A DNA stretch of 64,000 nucleotides from Paralithodes platypus (lineage: Eukaryota; Arthropoda; Malacostraca; Decapoda; Lithodidae): assembly GCA_032716605.1 (NCBI GenBank), contig CM064545.1, positions 7,870,141-7,934,140 of the forward strand. The letters are read 5' to 3'. Made by a program: the position numbers and the translations under genes. Of the stretch, positions 34,196 through 46,332 are shown in pieces. The notes below the pieces were generated by a model. The model searched no databases and was not told the DNA's origin. It saw only the letters and a program-made list of their open reading frames with translations. Position 1 is the stretch's first letter, and each line of letters begins with the position of its first letter.

Positions 34196-35359
34196 CAAGA
34201 GTAACTGATAGATGTTTTTTTTATTGTGACATTTAACAAAAACTGTGAACATGTAGCCCCAAAGAGTACAACCCAAAAACGGTAGATTATGCCCGGACTT
34301 TCAGAGTCGCTAATGTCTTTGAACCAATGAAAGGGGGTAACATCTCTATCTTCCTCTTTTAGTTTGACCATCAAGAATGCTTTCTCGATGTCACTAGTAA
34401 ATGCATACTGCCCCAGCCTAATCCACAATAGATGTTGGGACAGGTCCGACACCAAGGACGGACCTGTCAGCAGGCAGTCATTTAGACTGGGTTGTTGACC
34501 TTGGTGGGCAGAGCAGTCATACACCCCCCGTATTGGTGTGGTGACGCTGTCTTTCCTCACCCCATGATGGGCTAGATAGTGAACCCTACCCTTCTTAATT
34601 GGTTCCTTTACATCGACTCTCTCAATAAGGCCCCTATCTTCATAACTCTGAAATACATCGTCATACGCCTGGCGCGTGCTCGGTTCATTAGTTAATTTAC
34701 GCTGTAATGCGCGCAAGTGACCTAATGCCAAACCATAATTGGTAGGCAGGCATATCTCACTGTTCTTCCAGGGTAAACTAACCTTATACTGCTTGTCTGA
34801 GGCACAGTAGCTCACAGACTCGTCAAACCTTTTCAGCGCAACTTCCGAGTCATAATCAGTCTCCATAGGATTAATGCCTATGTGATCCAATCTCCACAGT
34901 CGCTCCAGGTCGAACTCGGCAGTCATTTTAGGGTCGCTAGGTTGGGAATCCTCCCTTCCCAACTCTTCTGCCGCGGTTACATTCACTCTTAAAATCGAAA
35001 CCGTGTCGACCAGGACATTTGACTGTGTAGTATGCACCTTTCCGCTCATGCAATAGCCAAATTTAGTGGGGATTAAAATTACACCACACATCTTTTTAAA
35101 TCCAGGGTATACTACATCATAATAATGATCCACACCAAGTAGAACATGCACCTCACTCTGATCTCCCATGGGATCTGACAAGTTAACCCCTTTGCTACGT
35201 AATGCGTGTTCCACTTTCTTCACTCCTACTGATACATATTCTGGTAGGGTGTCTACTATGATACAAGTCATAAAGTACCGGTTTTGGTTTTTACGGTAGA
35301 AATATGAAATCTCTGCTATCTCGTAGTCTTGTTTGTCAGTAACCCCTGTGAAGCCCTGT
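34195..35359 (-). pseudogene. BEL/Pao protease C-part and RT N-part
   Basis: Contains VHVLLGVDHYYDVVYPG and FGYCMSGKVH, the C-terminal DUF1758 protease features, then RT fingers (YLAHHGVRKDSVTTPIRGVY, SLNDCLLTGPSLVSDLSQ) and AFTSDIEKAFLMVKL with the first catalytic Asp. It is in the same frame as the upstream gag/protease segment, separated only by one TGA codon at 35360-35362. It ends at a frameshift at about 34195, before the RT catalytic box. Confidence 0.85.
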
Positions 35360-35361
35360 AA

Positions 35362-36070
35362 TCAAAGAGTCTCAGCCCCTACGATTCGGTGCTTCAGTCC
35401 CACTAATACGGACCTCTTTATAAAGGAACGTTGCGACCCTTGATCTAGAAGTACCCGACAAACCTTGTTACTGTCATTACCTTCCATGGGAATCTGTATT
35501 GTGGGCAATATAGTGGTGTCTTGCATGCTACCTAGTGTCAAAGTTGTAGTACCCTCTGTTTTGACGTCTTTGACTTTATCTGCTGTAGGACACAACTTGT
35601 CAAAGTGATGTCCTCTGCAGTGGCGACAGGGCCTTAAGTATGTAGCAGTACATTGTCCCTGCTTACCATGTTCCTTACTTAGACAACCTACACATAGCTT
35701 CAACTTCTTTGCCTGTGCTAGTTTTGTCTCATTTGTTGGGTATTTTACACAGAAACTCCATTTATGTTTGTTATTACATAGCTTACATAGAATCTGAGCA
35801 GGTTTCTTATATGTACCCTCTTTCTTTTTTTTAGTCCCCACCGTCATGCTTACAGTTCGCCTCATCTCCACATTCTCACTCCCTCCCGACACATACATTC
35901 TCCCATTGTTCAACTGTAGATTACTAATTTCTTTATTGAACTGAGTTTTGAACTCTCCCAGATCAAACGATCTAACCTTGTCAAGTATTGCCATAGGAAG
36001 CTTCTGACGTAAGATAATGACTATCATTTCCTGTGTGGTAAGCCCTAGGGTGTCTAGCGATCGAGTATGG
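35362..36070 (-). pseudogene. BEL/Pao gag C-terminus and protease N-part
   Basis: Three cysteine motifs (CKLCNNKHKWSFC, CVGCLSKEHGKQGQC, CRHCRGHHFDKLC) precede RVLLDQGSQRSFI, the DUF1758 aspartic protease active site written LLDQGSQ. Upstream residues run without a stop to the Gypsy insertion point at 36071. The matching other half of gag begins at 56644. Joining there keeps the register and yields the conserved helix before IILRQKLP. Confidence 0.88.
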
Positions 36071-36074
36071 CTCT
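36071..36074. repeat. Target duplication of the Gmr1-like Gypsy, left
   Basis: CTCT, repeated at 56640-56643. Could be read as six bases with one mismatch (CTCTTC/CTCTCC) if the LTR starts at TGACAT. Confidence 0.7.
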
Positions 36075-37619
36075 TCTGACATACGGAGCCCTGTATGTTT
36101 ATTTAAGAGTTAGAATTAAGAGTTGAAGGAGTGCCAAACTACCCAGGCGGCGAAGCAGACCAGCGGGCGAACCAGCGAGTGGGAAACCAGCTCGTCCGCA
36201 TACCAGCAAACAAGCCTTCACACCTGCGTGTGTCATAGGGGACCCTGTAAACTACTTCGATGACCCGACGCTATGACGATGATTCGACGCCAGGAGACTC
36301 CATTGGACCACGCACCTCTTACGCAACCAGAGGAGCTGTGATTGGGGCGCGCACCCCCCCCCCGCCTCCTGATTCGTTCCTATACCATCATTGCATAGTA
36401 TATAAGACCCGAGTAGTGGGCATTCAAATCAGTCTCATTTGGAGTTGGGAAGGTGAACTTGCAGCTGGAGGAAGACGGGGTGAAGTATTATAATGGGATT
36501 GTGACTGTCAGTCAGATTATATAAGTGTGTGTTAAGTGTGTTCGGTGTAAACACTTACGTTATGTTGGTTAGTGAGATATGTGATTGGGAATTAACGTTA
36601 ACGCTACTAATTGGGAACGTTAACGCTACTATTATGTTAACTATTTGATTGGGAATTAACGTTAACGCTACTATTATGTACTTAACTATTGATTGGGAAT
36701 TTACGTTAACGCTACTATTATGTACTTAACTATTTTAGTTGACTTGTGGACTAAAGCAACTCTTAAGTAATTGGGTTATGATGAAAGTAATACTATTGTT
36801 TTATATTAATACTTACGAGTTCTTAATTTTCTTTTAATTAAGCTTACATTGCTTAACGGTGCTTAGTACGGTGATACTATTGTCTCTTATTAGTAATATC
36901 GCCTTAGACTAACATGGCTGTTTTAATGTTACTTCTAGTGATTTCCTAAGCTGAAGAAAATTCTTTTAGCTTCAAAATATTATTTGCTTTTCATATTTGA
37001 GTGAGACCTGAATCGAATCTATGAAGCGATCCTGTAACTTAATTTACTCATAATCAAACCTCAATGTTACGTGGTTAAGAAATACATTTAACTAATTATT
37101 ATATATATATATATATCTAACTTTTTATGTGACTTTGATATTAATCCTGATGCTAATAATAATATAATACTATTAACGTAAGACAAGAACCAAGAATAAT
37201 TACATTAAATATAAATAAAAGGACATATAAGAAAACTAGTTATTCATTTAAAAAAGGGTAAGAGACAGAAATATTCTTACCTCAATATTTATCTTTCAAG
37301 ACTTTTTATAGAATTAATAGTCCTTCTTTAGATATAACTTATTCGGTTCATAACCATAGCGTACTAAGCTTCGGTTAAATAATAATTCTTTATAAATACT
37401 ACATGACTTTAATTAGTTTCAGTATTTTTTCATAATTAAAGGGTATCAGTCAATAAAGGTTACCAAGTCCTAAGATCCAAAAGGAAAGGAAGTAACAACA
37501 GGAAATAATTTTATTAGATTTTACTTTTGTTTTGCCTTCAGCTGACTGATATCTTAATATATATCTCTGTGCTATCTAGATTCATCAAGTTAACCACTTG
37601 AGGATCAAGATACGTAACA
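36075..37619 (+). repeat. 5' LTR of Gmr1-like Gypsy
   Basis: Begins (TC)TGACATACGGAGCC and ends TACGTAACA. Matches 55090-56639 with scattered substitutions and small indels. Includes a poly(C) tract (36355-36363, longer in the other LTR) and a tandem of about 40-50-bp units around GGGAATTAACGTTAACGCTA at 36586-36735 whose lengths differ between LTRs. Confidence 0.9.
36399..36434 (+). promoter_or_regulatory. LTR core promoter: TATA box and initiator
   Basis: TATATAAG (36399-36406) lies about 28 bp before TCAGTC (36429-36434), an arthropod-type initiator. The same pair is kept in the other LTR (55427-55434 and 55457-55462). Predicted from sequence only. Confidence 0.6.
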
Positions 37620-37625
37620 GAAGAG

Positions 37626-37638
37626 TGGCAACCTCGCC
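37626..37638 (+). promoter_or_regulatory. Probable primer-binding site
   Basis: TGGCAACCTCGCC starts six bases after the LTR and has the TGG expected to pair with a tRNA CCA end. Primer tRNA not identified. Confidence 0.5.
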
Positions 37639-37706
37639 AGGATTCGTTTCATACAGTATCACTCAGTTTCATTACCGTTTCACTACTTAAAAATCAAATA
37701 TTAATC

Positions 37707-38226
37707 ATGCCTCATCTAATTAATGACGAAGATGCTCGAGTTTTCATAGAATCAGGCCCCACAGCCCCTGATATTGACAGTCTGTCAAAATCCGAACTGA
37801 AAGTGGTTGCCTCACATCTCCAGTTAACTGTCTCAAACATGTCTAAAGTAGAGGTGGCTCAGACCATAAAAACCCACCTGTTCCCTGTAGAAGGCGGGGA
37901 GGGAGACGGAGCAGTTGGTGGGATCCCGAGTAAACGTAGCCAACTTGATGAACAATTGCCACCTGGTTTTACCGTTGATCAATTATTCGAACTAGAACTA
38001 GCCAGAAAAAAATCCAGAGCAAAAACCGAACAAGCCAAAGCAAATACCGAACAAGCCAAAGCAAATGCCAAACATGCCAGAGCAACAACCGAACAAGCCG
38101 GACTAAATATAGAACTAGCCAGAATAAATACCGAAGAAGCCAGAATAAAAGCCTGCGCAACGACCGAACAATGTGAATATCAATATCGTACGGCTCAACT
38201 AAATGCCGATACAAATGCTCCATTAA
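37707..38226 (+). pseudogene. Gmr1-like Gypsy gag, N-terminal part
   Basis: Starts MPHLINDEDARVFIES at the first good Met after the LTR. It holds an SAP-like helix pair (LSKSELKVVASHLQL) and a long repeat of the type (A)KANTEQAKANAEQAR from about residue 105 to 150, probably a coiled coil. The true gag frame ends at TTAA 38223-38226, where piggyBac has inserted; the next residues in the open frame are piggyBac sequence. The continuation begins at 50853 in the same register. Confidence 0.8.
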
Positions 38227-40736
38227 CCTCTCCGCGGCGCACAGGTTTTTTTTACAGGGTCATACTGTGCGCATGTATGATGATTTTGGGACCCATTGCC
38301 AATTTCGATAAAAAGTACATCAGCGTGTAGGGAATGTTTGCGTGCATCAGCCCATATATATTTGACCCCCCTAAAAATGTCTGGGGGGGGGAACGGTCCG
38401 TAGTTGAAAAATGTGGAGCGAATGGCACCGCGCGGCTAGATTGTCATCGAGCGGCGAGATTTCCCTGCCGGATTTTCACGCGCCCAGGGGATAGAACGAG
38501 AGGGAGGAGGGGGAGGGTTACCGCGTGTTATCACGTATATCTCCTTTTGTTATCCCTTTTAGGCTATGTAGAGTACGTATACGTGTGTAGGGCACCCATA
38601 TAACAATGAATATGCCTCATAGTGACCAAAAATTGCAATATATAAGGGAATTATCAAAGAATTTTTAGGCGGGAATGAAGATGGGTTGGAGGTTTGGCAG
38701 CAATTTATGAGATGAGAGTGTGGTTTGCGCTATAATATTACGTATATCTCGTACTTAGAGCACTGTCATGCTATAATACAGACTTGTACGTATGTAAACG
38801 TGCCATATATCAATATATATACCGCATATAGACCAATTCATGCGATATTTACGCACATTATCAATGAGTTTCTATGCGTGAACCAAGGTGTGAGTGAGTT
38901 GTGCTGGGAATGAAAGGGGGAGAGGGTGTGTTATGCCATAAATATCATTTATATCTTGTACTTAGAGCACTGTCATGCTATAATACAGACTTGTACTATG
39001 TAGACGTGCCATATATCAATATATATACCGTATATAGACCAATTCATGCGATATTTACGCACATTATCAATGAGTTTCTAGCAGACGGAAGCCTAAAAGG
39101 GTGGGTGGGTGGGAGGGAGGCAGGGAGTGAGTCGTGGAGAGAGTGAAGGCAGGGAGATCTAGCAGTAAACATATGCAGCTGTGTGATAATTATGGAGGCG
39201 CCCCAGGCGTATGGATGTCTTGGGATTTTGAACCTTATGTCTAGGAGGTGTCTGGTGTTCGTTGCCACCAAGAGGTCTACAATAACATGAGTCAGGAATG
39301 GAGAGAGAGAGAAAGTGAGACATGCGTATGTCGTACGTATAAATGGACTTCAGAATTGCATTTTTATGCAAGCAGACATTGCATTTTAGACACATGTGAA
39401 GTACCACAGAAACATGTAGGCCATTGACTGTAAATAAAGTACCATATTATAGACCAGGAACGAGGGTTGTCAGTAAACATCGGCTTAACCTTTTTTGATA
39501 GAGAGCTAAATATAGACTGGTGTCGCCTTACACTTGCGAAATGGTAGATTGCCACCAGAAAACTTATATTTATTTATTTCCAAGTAATATGCAATCTAAA
39601 TGTATATTTGAGACATACTGCAAGTATTTGTATGACAGTCATGACTATGTATAATCCAATATACGCGCGTAAGGGCGTAGGCGAGACATAAGGAAGATGG
39701 TTGAACAATTTTCGACACCCACACAGTTATTATTCACTATTATTTACAATATTATACAATACAAATGTATTTGTGAAGAGTATTTTATGCATTATTGTAT
39801 TTATACAAATGTTGTTCCCAGAGAGAGCTGCTGTGGCTGGAGGGAGCAGCAAGGGTCACCCAGTGACCGCTTGACCGTGTGATAATGACTGGAGTCACAC
39901 TGAGAGGGGCAATTTTGCTGAGTGTTTGGGCAATTTTTGTCAGAATAAAGTTATATAATTACTAATTCTTGACAGAGACAAACTTTTATAAACCTTGGCA
40001 TGATATAATTGATAATCCCATCAATTTACAAACGTACATTGGTGGGATAATTCATTTTTTTTTGTATATTGTCATTTCGATTGTAGACACGAAGTTTTGA
40101 GTGACATTTGGTAAGCTCCTGTGGCATGGTTGGTAAGGTTGCTGACTGGAAAACTCGAAGTGTGGTAGGGTAGTGGGATCGAATCCAACAGGGGGTTATG
40201 GGGAAGGTTTTATACTGTTTAGAACAATTTTGATACAATTTTTTTTTTACAAGATCATGCCATTGTATTCAAACAATATGAAATATTCATAGAATATATC
40301 ATATTGTAAGAATACAATGACATGACCTTGTATTTTTTTTGTTTTATTGTTTTATTTTATTATCTTAGTAGGTTTGACAGGATTTATTGAAACATATTTA
40401 TTTTTGTACAATTCATTTGAGGTAAGAAAATATACACATTACTTAGGCTATAACAAACATATATATTGATATACTAAAAAAAGAAGGCATATTACATGTA
40501 AATCTTTGAAACTTATAAACTAAATAATGAAACATACAATTATATAATGTAAAAGCTATATCACAGGGACATCTTTGGAACTTATACATTATATAATATA
40601 TATGTTACATTATAAGGTAGCGTGATCAATTAGGTCAGGTCAGGTAAGGTAGGGCGCGAGTCCAGGGCAGGGCAGGGGGCGAGTCCAGGGCAGGGCACGG
40701 GGCGAGTCCAGGGCAGGGCAGGGCAGGGGGCGACAC
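38227..40736. other. piggyBac 3' non-coding region with duplicated block
   Basis: No transposase-like coding. A block of about 135 bp containing CACTGTCATGCTATAATACAG and CGATATTTACGCACATTATC occurs directly repeated at about 38743-38875 and 38940-39080. A CCAGGGCAGGGC-GGGGCGAGT minisatellite (40645-40735, about three units) abuts the transposase end. Confidence 0.5.
40100..40235 (+). mobile_element. tRNA-derived SINE-like sequence
   Basis: TGGCATGGTTGGTAAGGTTGC has an A-box shape and GTGGGATCGAATCCAACAG a B-box shape, about 45 bp apart, followed by a short body and T-rich sequence. Probably a SINE inside the piggyBac 3' region. Confidence 0.45.
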
Positions 40737-41690
40737 TCAGTAGTTCTTGAAGGTGTGGTAGTCCCTGAAGCATTCACCTAAGCAGAGTGCAACTTTGTAC
40801 TCCACGCACATTGAGGTAACTCTTTTGGTAACGTGGGGTTTTCTCACACTGGAGCTGCAGACGTGGCACTGCACCTATCTATGACGAGTGCCAATCAGCT
40901 CGGTGTTGGTTGGGTAGTGTCTTTTGACACCCAGCTGGATTCTGTCAGGAACGTGATTCCCACGCCATGCCGTACGTCTGTGAGTGGTGGTGCCATACTT
41001 CTCCAGGAGTTGTTATGCCACGTTATAGACGAACTCCCGGAATTTCAGCTTCTGGTTTGGGGACATCTCCCTCTTCACCAACCACAAGTTGTAGGCATTG
41101 AGCATCGTGATGTCAACTAGGTGGAGGAAGAGCTTGTGATACCACTTCACAGTCTTCCTCAGACACTCAACGCCTGACAGCTGACAGTCAGACTTGTCCA
41201 CCATGCACATGTTCTTGGTATAGTCCACTACCATGTCGGGCTTGTAGATGGTCTTCCTGGTTTTGTAGTGGATTTTGCCAGAATCCATCTGGGCACCTGT
41301 GTGGACGGTGGAAAGCAGGTGGACGTCTCGTTTGTCCTTCCACTTCAGGGCTATCACTTTCCCACACTTTTCTAGCTGCTTGTATTTCTGCCCCTTTCGT
41401 CGCCTTCTTCGGACATGCCTCTCGCGGTGTTCCTGGGCCAGGTCGTCTTCAGAAGGTGTGTCACTGGAGGAGGCATCTGGCAGGGGAATGACATTACCTG
41501 TGAACTTAGGCATAAACTTTCTTGTCTTTCTGACAGTCCCACATGACCCCGTTTGGTTGTCATGAAGAAACTGGCAGAGAGCAGGAGAAGTATACCAGTT
41601 GTCAGTGTAGATGATGTAGCCTTTGCCCAGGTAAGGTGCCAACATTTTCCTGACGATGGCACCTGACATGCCAGGACAGACAGTTACTGT
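40737..41690 (-). pseudogene. piggyBac transposase, C-terminal half
   Basis: DDE-type transposase of the piggyBac group. This half begins MSGAIVRKMLAPYLGKGYII, then YTDNWYTSPALCQFL with the second catalytic Asp, TKNMCMVDKSDCQLSG with the third, and the helical WYHKLFLHLVDITMLNAY stretch. The C-terminal cysteine-rich domain follows, with CHVCSSS and MCVEYKVALCLGECFRDYH. Two nonsense codons (near 41013 and 40880) interrupt the last 90 or so residues. The first half lies at 48926-50628 on the other side of element Y. All three catalytic Asp positions are present between the halves. Confidence 0.88.
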
Positions 41691-41879
41691 TACTGTTAGT
41701 CATAGGGTTGAGTGAAAACACATGATTTTTTTTTTTTCATAGAACTTGAATCGGCGATGGTGTATTTTCGTGCATGGTAATGAGATAAACTTATTGTTAA
41801 AATATTAACTTTCTATGTCGATTTTTAGACGTGTCACCATCAACTTGTTTTTTAATATTAGATACAACATGTTTGCCAT

Positions 41880-42180
41880 TTAGTATAGTGGGATTTCCTA
41901 AAAAAGGCCCTCTATAAGAATCTAGGAGCATTTTTGGGTAAAAGTTGGGAACCAGACTTTTTAGCATAATTCAGGCATGCCGAATTCGATAAACCCGGTT
42001 CCCAAGCAAAATTTTGAGTTTTGACCGTCTAATTTGCATAAACAAAATGGCCGCCAAATTGGAAATTTTTGACACTTCTTGAACCATTTTCTCCAATATC
42101 TCTCTAACTAGGCAAGCAAATATCACAAGTGAAGCATCTATACCTATGTTTTGAGGGTCAGGGAATGTCACTGAGGCATT
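41880..42180 (+). repeat. Element X left inverted repeat
   Basis: Inverse of 45785-46085, with scattered mismatches. Contains AAAATGGCCGCCAAATTGG, also seen in variant form at 59080-59105. Confidence 0.8.
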
Positions 42181-42347
42181 TTTAAAGGAATCAGTAATAA
42201 GCCTAGACTTTAATACATATTAGCGGCTGTCATTAGAGAAAAATCAATGGTTCCCAACTTTACCCCAAGATACTCCTTGATGCTTATGCAGGCAAAACAG
42301 GGCAATATCTGTCACTCACCTGAACTATTTATTGGAGTAGGCCATAT

Positions 42348-45300
42348 TCATGCAATACAAGGAGTTTGATCATCACTCTGTTGCTGACATGCACACATTG
42401 CTGTGCATCGTAACCCAGATTTGCGGCATTTGCACCGACGCGTCCTGCATTGTTTCTGGCAGGCACATGAAATAATTTCCAGGCAACTTTGTGGGATCGG
42501 ACTCAATGACATCAGAATGGGTTGTAGTCCTGAATCGCCATGTTTCCATCCCATGTCTGTGGGTGCAGGAAGCTCAGGTACAGCACAGTGAGCATTTCTC
42601 CAAATCATTGCTTGATAGTGTACTCGCATCAAATGGAAGCGGAGAGCATCACGTGTTGGTGGCATTGCTTCTGGTTTGGCAGTCTTTGAGAACAGTATAT
42701 GCCTTGCTGCATCAACAGAGTCTGTTTTGTGCACATCATATATTCTGCAGACAAACGTTTCTGAAGATCGAATGGTCTCCTCTGTGAGTTCACCGATTTC
42801 CAAGTTTATGAGCAATTGATGGTGCTGTTTGAAGACTTTCCATGATGACCTTTTGGTGTGATTTGCGATGTAGGAGGTGGTGTCGCACCCGGTTAATGCA
42901 TGAAATGGTAAAAGAGTTGTTGTTGAATCTCTTGGTAGGTTGTTGAAAACTGCATCAATGGGTATATATCGCCTTTTCTTGGTGGTACCAGACATCATCC
43001 AGAGATGTTCACATTGTACATGTGGGAAGTGGGAAACCAAAAGCACGAGAACATCAGTGTCCCTTGATGACACAACAACTGTATTGAACTGGCTGTGCAC
43101 AGCATGTAACACCAACCTAGTGTCAGCTTCTTCATGTGTGGTTCTCAGTTGAGTCAAATCAGTGATTGTCTTTGATGACCTAACCTCAATTTCTTCTCTG
43201 AATCCCCCGGCAACTTTTTTTTTTTTTTCTATATTCCAACTTACTTCCTCTCGGGCATAGGCTGAGAGCCTTAACATTCACCGCTTTACAATGAAGCCCG
43301 TGAGGTCTTGTTCCAGTCTAGGGAGTGAGACATGTGAAGCACGCAGAGTACAACGAGCACCTGCCATCTTGCCTTCACATGAGGCACGGTGCTCACTCCT
43401 GGCACGAAACGACCCCATCTCTGAAGCCACCTCGTTCCCGTGCTTCAGTCTCACCCACTACACTCGGACTCTCACACTTACACACACACAACGCCACCTG
43501 TTGAGCAGATAACTCACCAGGCATTGCACCCCTATAGCATATTTTGAATATGGGAATATTCATACAGTGCTATTTAATCAGGGAACAATGAGGGTATTTT
43601 ATTGACGTTTCGGTGGGCTTGTGGTAATGCACTGATACTAGGTACAGCACAAATTCCATCCCAATAATATCTTCCCATTGATATATCGGGATTTGAACCC
43701 GGGACCTTTGGATTACCATGCCAGTGACAATCTCCTTATACTCAGGTGCCTGAGAACACAGTTCCTCAGACAGGAAATTTGCAAGATCAGCTTTATTAGC
43801 AGGGAGCGACACAAAGTTAGTCCATTTTTTTGGAAGAGGCACATCACGTCCCTCTACAATTCGTCTGATTGGTCGATCTGCTTTCGTGCGTCGTGTCCTC
43901 GTACCACCCTTGATTGTCTCTTCTTTATATCTGTCGAACACAATGTCTACCCGTTGATAGTTAGAACCTGCCTTTAATACTGCTCTTACGTATGTGTCGG
44001 CCAAATCCCCAAAGGTCATTGCATTGTCAGGCTTTCCCAGAGCAACCACCAGTGCTTGTCCATCAATGATTAGGCAGGATGATGAGTCGTGAAGTTCAAT
44101 AGCTTCAGGGCAGATTATGTCTTCCGTTAACTTATCTGCCAGTATGGACTTATTTCCAGTGCGGAGTGTACCATTCATTTCAGCGAGTGATACAGGAACT
44201 GGCAGAAGCTCGTGCTTTAGGACAGCTGGCAAGTTATCTGCAGTGTAGTGGATAAATTCATTGGCTACAATGTTTGGTGAAATAATGGCCCCGGTTGCTT
44301 GGTCCATAGATTTCAGGGTGCTCTCAGCTAAGAAAGTGTCTACTTGCAACACCTGTTCATAGCTCAAACAGTGGCCTGCCTTGTGGAACAACTCCACCAG
44401 ATCTTTGGATCGTGTGGCTTGATGTAGTGTATTGGCAAGACCAATATGTTTGGGAGTCCATTTTCTGCCGCCGCTCATACAGTAAACTAGATCCTGTGCT
44501 ACACTCAGAACTCTGCCTTGGACAAGATCTTCATTTTTTTCAGAACTATCATCTTCTAGCACCTCTTGACCACCAAAGATTAGTCTCAATAGTATATATA
44601 AACTATATGGAATGCATTGAATCGCTTCATCTTCACTTACAGAGAAACCTTTGTGACCCAGAAATTCCATCATGTCTCCACGAATTCTCAGCGCTACATG
44701 TACAAGTGATAGGAAAATGTCATCCTGAGGCACATATTGAGGCAACATTTTCTCAGTCTCCTCAATTTCTGTCATTTCCAAAACTGCAGTATGCTGATAC
44801 TTTGTGGGAATCAGCATGGTTTTTCTCTCGGATGTGCTCCTGTCAAGAGGTTGGAAGAAGTTGAAAATGTCTCCCAGCTGTGACTGCAACTTTTCCTTGA
44901 AGGTTGTCCTTCTACTGTAGTAAGACGGTTGAATTATGGTTGACGATTCTTCAGCAAGCTCCTTATACCGTTCCCAGACATCATTCAGCAGGATAACGTG
45001 CCCTCTGTCTGCAGATTGTTGCAACTCTTTGCATAGCCATACCATCGCAAGGTCTGTATTGTCCGAGTCCAGCTTTGTTTTATTGGTAGATCTGGTGAAT
45101 GCTCTTAGACACTTCAAGTGGTATTTGGCTTCAGCTGCAATTAAGTCAATCACTCCAGCCAATCGAAGGCCAATTTTGTAGTCGAGAGGGGAAGCTTCAA
45201 TTATCTGATCACTCATTTGTTTTGTCATTACTGAGATCAACCGTGCCTTCAAAACAACAGTTTGACAGAAAATGCATAAGTTCCAGTTTACTGGTTCCAC

Positions 45301-45661
45301 GTGCCTTCGCAATGAACATCTGTTACCACTGCTGCTGCAACTTGCTTCTTGTTTTGAATCCACTGCCTGCATCTTCCGCAAACGTTCAAGTTTACTTTTG
45401 TCCGTGAAGTGGACATAGCACATTTTGTGCCACACAAGAGTTTCGGCTTCAGCAGAATCCAAGACATTCTCAAGACGGTCAATCACATCGATATTCTTAG
45501 TGTCTCTAAGCTTTCTTCTGGTACTGGCAGCATCCCTGACTTTTGCGAGTCCATGGTCACTTGCATTACTAGGAATAACACTGGCTGTGTGAGTTTGGCA
45601 GAAGATGCACAAGCTGTAATCTACAGGTGAAGGCCTCTTCAAAGTAACTACTGGATCCATT
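42348..45661 (-). pseudogene. Element X protein: zinc fingers, FEN/XPG-like nuclease motifs, CXC domain; split by SINE
   Basis: I do not know a named family for this gene. From the likely Met at 45661 (MDPVVTLKRP) there are two cysteine modules (LCIFCQTH...WHKMCYVHFTDKSK and LCIFCQTVV...YHLKCLRAFT), a long helical middle, then LIIDGQALVVAL, VDIVFDRYKEETIKGGTRTR, THEEADTRLVLH, VVVSSRDTDVLVLL and HALTGCDTTSY. This series (D-G, basic arch, E-A-D, S-x-D-x-D, G-C-D) matches the order of acidic motifs in FEN1/XPG-type PIN-fold nucleases. It ends with a tesmin/TSO1-like CXC domain (CACQKQCRTRRCKCRK, CTAMCACQQ). A SINE at about 43215-43742 breaks the frame between LSEELCSQAPEYK and VAGGFREE. The nuclease assignment is by motif order, not a structure search. 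Confidence 0.6.
43215..43742 (-). mobile_element. tRNA-derived SINE with poly(A), inserted in the element X gene
   Basis: On the minus strand a tRNA-like head (CACTGGCATGGTAATCC, then GGGTTCAAATCCCG as B box, about 43685-43735) leads into a body of about 450 bp and ends in 14 A residues (43215-43228). It supplies stop codons and a foreign tail to the upstream frame (VIQRSRVQIPIYQ onward) and an IEKKKK start to the downstream one. The junctions coincide with the loss and return of the element X protein. Confidence 0.75.
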
Positions 45662-45784
45662 GTAGTCTGCAAATAAAAGAAACAATTAGTATTAGTATTA
45701 GCATTAGATATTGGAGAAATTGATTTTTCTATAATTGCAGCCACTAATTTGCACATTTACGTGAAGGCTTATCACTAATCACTT

Positions 45785-46085
45785 TAAAGATGCCGTAATC
45801 ACATTCTCTGACCCTCAAAACATAAGTATAGACACTTTATTTGTCATTTTTGCTTGCCTAGTTAGAGAGATATTGGAGAAAATGGTTCATGAAGTGTCAA
45901 AAATTTCCAATTTGGTGGCCATTTTGTTTATGCAAATTAGATGGTCAAAAACTCAAAATTTCGCTTGGGAACCGGGTTTATCGAATTCAGCATACCTGAA
46001 ATATGCTAAAAAGTCTGGTTCCCAACTTTTACCTAAAAATGCTCCTAACATTCACATTTTTCAGAAACCCCACTACTCTAATTAG
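45785..46085 (-). repeat. Element X right inverted repeat
   Basis: Inverse of 41880-42180, ending AAACCCCACTACTCTAATTAG. Confidence 0.8.
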
Positions 46086-46332
46086 AGAAAGTTATGTGTG
46101 CAGCTTTCAGCTAGAGTGAACTTTAATTATTTAAGGCCTTTGGCCTATTTTGAGTTTGAAACAAACATGTTTAATTATATTTGCATAAATACATAATTTA
46201 TAGTCCACTCTACCCAGATCCACCACGAGGAGGTAAGCTGCATGGACCCACACCATGCCCATCCCATCCTCCCATCCAGTAGGCATTTGTTTTCTTAGGA
46301 TTTGTAGTCTTTCTTTGTGTTATATGTGGGCA

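Larger units (their letters stand above)
41880..46085 (-). mobile_element. Element X: 4.2-kb element with ~290-bp inverted repeats, nuclease-CXC gene
   Basis: The ends are long inverted repeats: 41880-42180 and 45785-46085 (inverse). They share TTAG--TAGTGGG-TTTC at the tip, AGGAGCATTTTTGGGTAAAA, GGTTCCCAAGC-AAATTTTGA, and TTATGCAAATTAG--GGTCAAAA. The single gene between them, on the minus strand, encodes zinc fingers, a PIN/FEN-like nuclease motif set and a CXC domain; no DDE transposase or polymerase is seen. Similar terminal sequence ending CCCCACTACTTAG occurs alone at 58985-59217, so the family is repeated. It is inserted in element Y. Confidence 0.75.
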
